NCBI RefSeq assembly: GCF_030811595.1
Contig: NZ_JAUSRB010000002.1
Coordinates: 682,001-746,000 of the forward strand
Origin: Streptosporangium brasiliense
GTDB lineage: Bacteria; Actinomycetota; Actinomycetes; Streptosporangiales; Streptosporangiaceae
Reading direction: 5' to 3'
DNA: 64,000 nucleotides
Made by a program: the position numbers and the translations under genes
Shown here: positions 63,327 to 64,000 of the stretch, in pieces
How the letters are laid out: each line of letters opens with the position of its first letter
How positions within the stretch are numbered: the first letter of the stretch is position 1
Notes under the pieces: model-generated
Databases searched by the model: none
The model's input: only the letters and a program-made list of their open reading frames with translations
Told to the model about the DNA's origin: nothing

Positions 63327-64000
63327 TCAGCGAGTGGAGACGAAGACGTGCGCGGCGATGTCTCGCGGAAGGTCCGCAAGAGTGCTCTCCGCTTCGTCGT
63401 CACCTGTCACCCGCACACCGTTGTCGCTCGCCGCGAGCATTACCTCGCGTCCGGGTTGTATCCCAACTTGCTTGAGTTTAAGCATCACAGCCGGATCGCT
63501 TTGCACTTGTTCGCTAATTCGCCGCACGACAACGGGTATATCTCTGGGTCCGGCCACGGCGGCCATCGACGGCAGGGACTCCCAGCCGCCGCCCCGGACG
63601 CCCTCGACCCCGAGTTCGTCGAGGCCGGGGATGGGGTTGCCGTGCGGGTCCTCGGTCGGGTTGTTCAGCAGCGTGACCAGCCGGGCCTCCACGGACTCGG
63701 ACATGACGTGCTCCCAGCGGCACGCCTCGATGTGCACCTCCTCCCAGGGGAGGCCGATGACCTGGGTGAGCAGGCACTCGGCGAGGCGGTGCTTGCGCAT
63801 GACGCGGGTGGCGAGCGTGCGGCCCAGGTCGGTCATGGTCAGGTGCCGGTCGCCCTCGACGCGGACCAGACCGTCGCGCTCCATCCGGGCGACCGTCTGG
63901 CTGACGGTGGGACCACTCTGCTGCAGCCGCTCGGCGATGCGCGCACGCAGAGGGACGATCCCCTCTTCCTCCAGCTCGAAGATCGTGCGGAGGTACATCT
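63327..64000 (-). CDS. DtxR/IdeR-family metal-dependent repressor (5' end outside window)
   Basis: At least 223 residues; the reading continues past the window edge, and homologues have about 9 further N-terminal residues ahead of MYLRTIFELEEEG. The winged helix (ARIAERLQQSGPTVSQTVARMERDGLV) and the dimer/metal domain with His and Glu of MRKHRLAECLL plus His, Cys, Glu, His of VHIEACRWEHVM retain all DtxR metal ligands. The C-terminal SH3-like domain is present. The protein likely represses iron-uptake genes when Fe(II) is bound. Confidence 0.92.
   Translation of the reverse strand, partial: MYLRTIFELEEEGIVPLRARIAERLQQSGPTVSQTVARMERDGLVRVEGDRHLTMTDLGRTLATRVMRKHRLAECLLTQVIGLPWEEVHIEACRWEHVMSESVEARLVTLLNNPTEDPHGNPIPGLDELGVEGVRGGGWESLPSMAAVAGPRDIPVVVRRISEQVQSDPAVMLKLKQVGIQPGREVMLAASDNGVRVTGDDEAESTLADLPRDIAAHVFVSTR

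Overview
The window comes from a high-GC actinobacterium. The tRNA-Trp, secE, nusG, rplK, rplA, (lipoprotein), rplJ, rplL, rpoB order, the GTG/TTG starts with strong GGAGG-type ribosome binding sites, STAND regulators of the AfsR type, class F sortases, a DtxR-type iron regulator and a SpoIIE/STAS signalling set all fit Streptosporangiales (Streptosporangium/Nonomuraea-like). The genus is inferred from gene content only.

Layout. 1-10.1 kb: transcription/translation cluster on the minus strand, with rpoB cut by the window edge. An MlaF/Mkl-type ABC ATPase and two Mce-associated membrane proteins sit between rplL and rpoB, and an LppX/LprG-like lipoprotein sits between rplA and rplJ. 10.4-26.1 kb: aspartate aminotransferase, then four co-oriented AfsR-like STAND ATPases without DNA-binding domains plus the 25-codon stump of a fifth. 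Adenosine deaminase and an ECF sigma/anti-sigma pair are interleaved with them; a methyltransferase and a long acyl-CoA dehydrogenase follow. 26.4-34.6 kb: a small basic orphan protein, a thiolase, a Tat-exported phospholipase C, an operon of surface protein, class F sortase and DUF2079 membrane protein, and a methyltransferase. 34.6-45.0 kb: an MFS transporter with a His-Pro-Ala repeat tail opposite a MarR regulator, a minisatellite, a STAS/DUF5994 operon, a secreted glycerophosphodiesterase, DUF1876, a GntR-TetR fusion regulator opposite an FAD monooxygenase, and a secreted Arg/Tyr-rich repeat protein.

45.2-52.1 kb is the most interesting part. A compact ribosomal-peptide locus encodes a C39-peptidase ABC exporter, a 50-residue precursor with a Gly-Gly leader, an ATP-grasp ligase and a peptide-maturation protein, consistent with an omega-ester/amide peptide (graspetide). 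It is bracketed by an SDR oxidoreductase and a TetR regulator. Four near-identical CGGAA-N4-TTCCG-type operators, three beside the SDR/exporter and one before the TetR gene, suggest a single regulon.

52.3-64 kb: HxlR regulator opposite an NAD(P)-binding protein, a beta-lactamase-fold serine hydrolase, a second sortase F/surface-protein pair paralogous to the first, an acyl-CoA dehydrogenase, a lipoprotein, a tiny membrane protein, an alpha/beta hydrolase, a PAS-GAF-PP2C-HATPase phosphatase and a DtxR-family regulator cut by the right edge.

Regulatory sequence is unusually legible: many long perfect terminator hairpins, an rpoB promoter, an L10-type leader that can hide its own start, and a promoter-plus-leader module shared by two secreted-protein genes (39.8 and 44.3 kb). 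Short tandem repeats (15, 21, 28, 48 and 66 bp) recur in and between genes.
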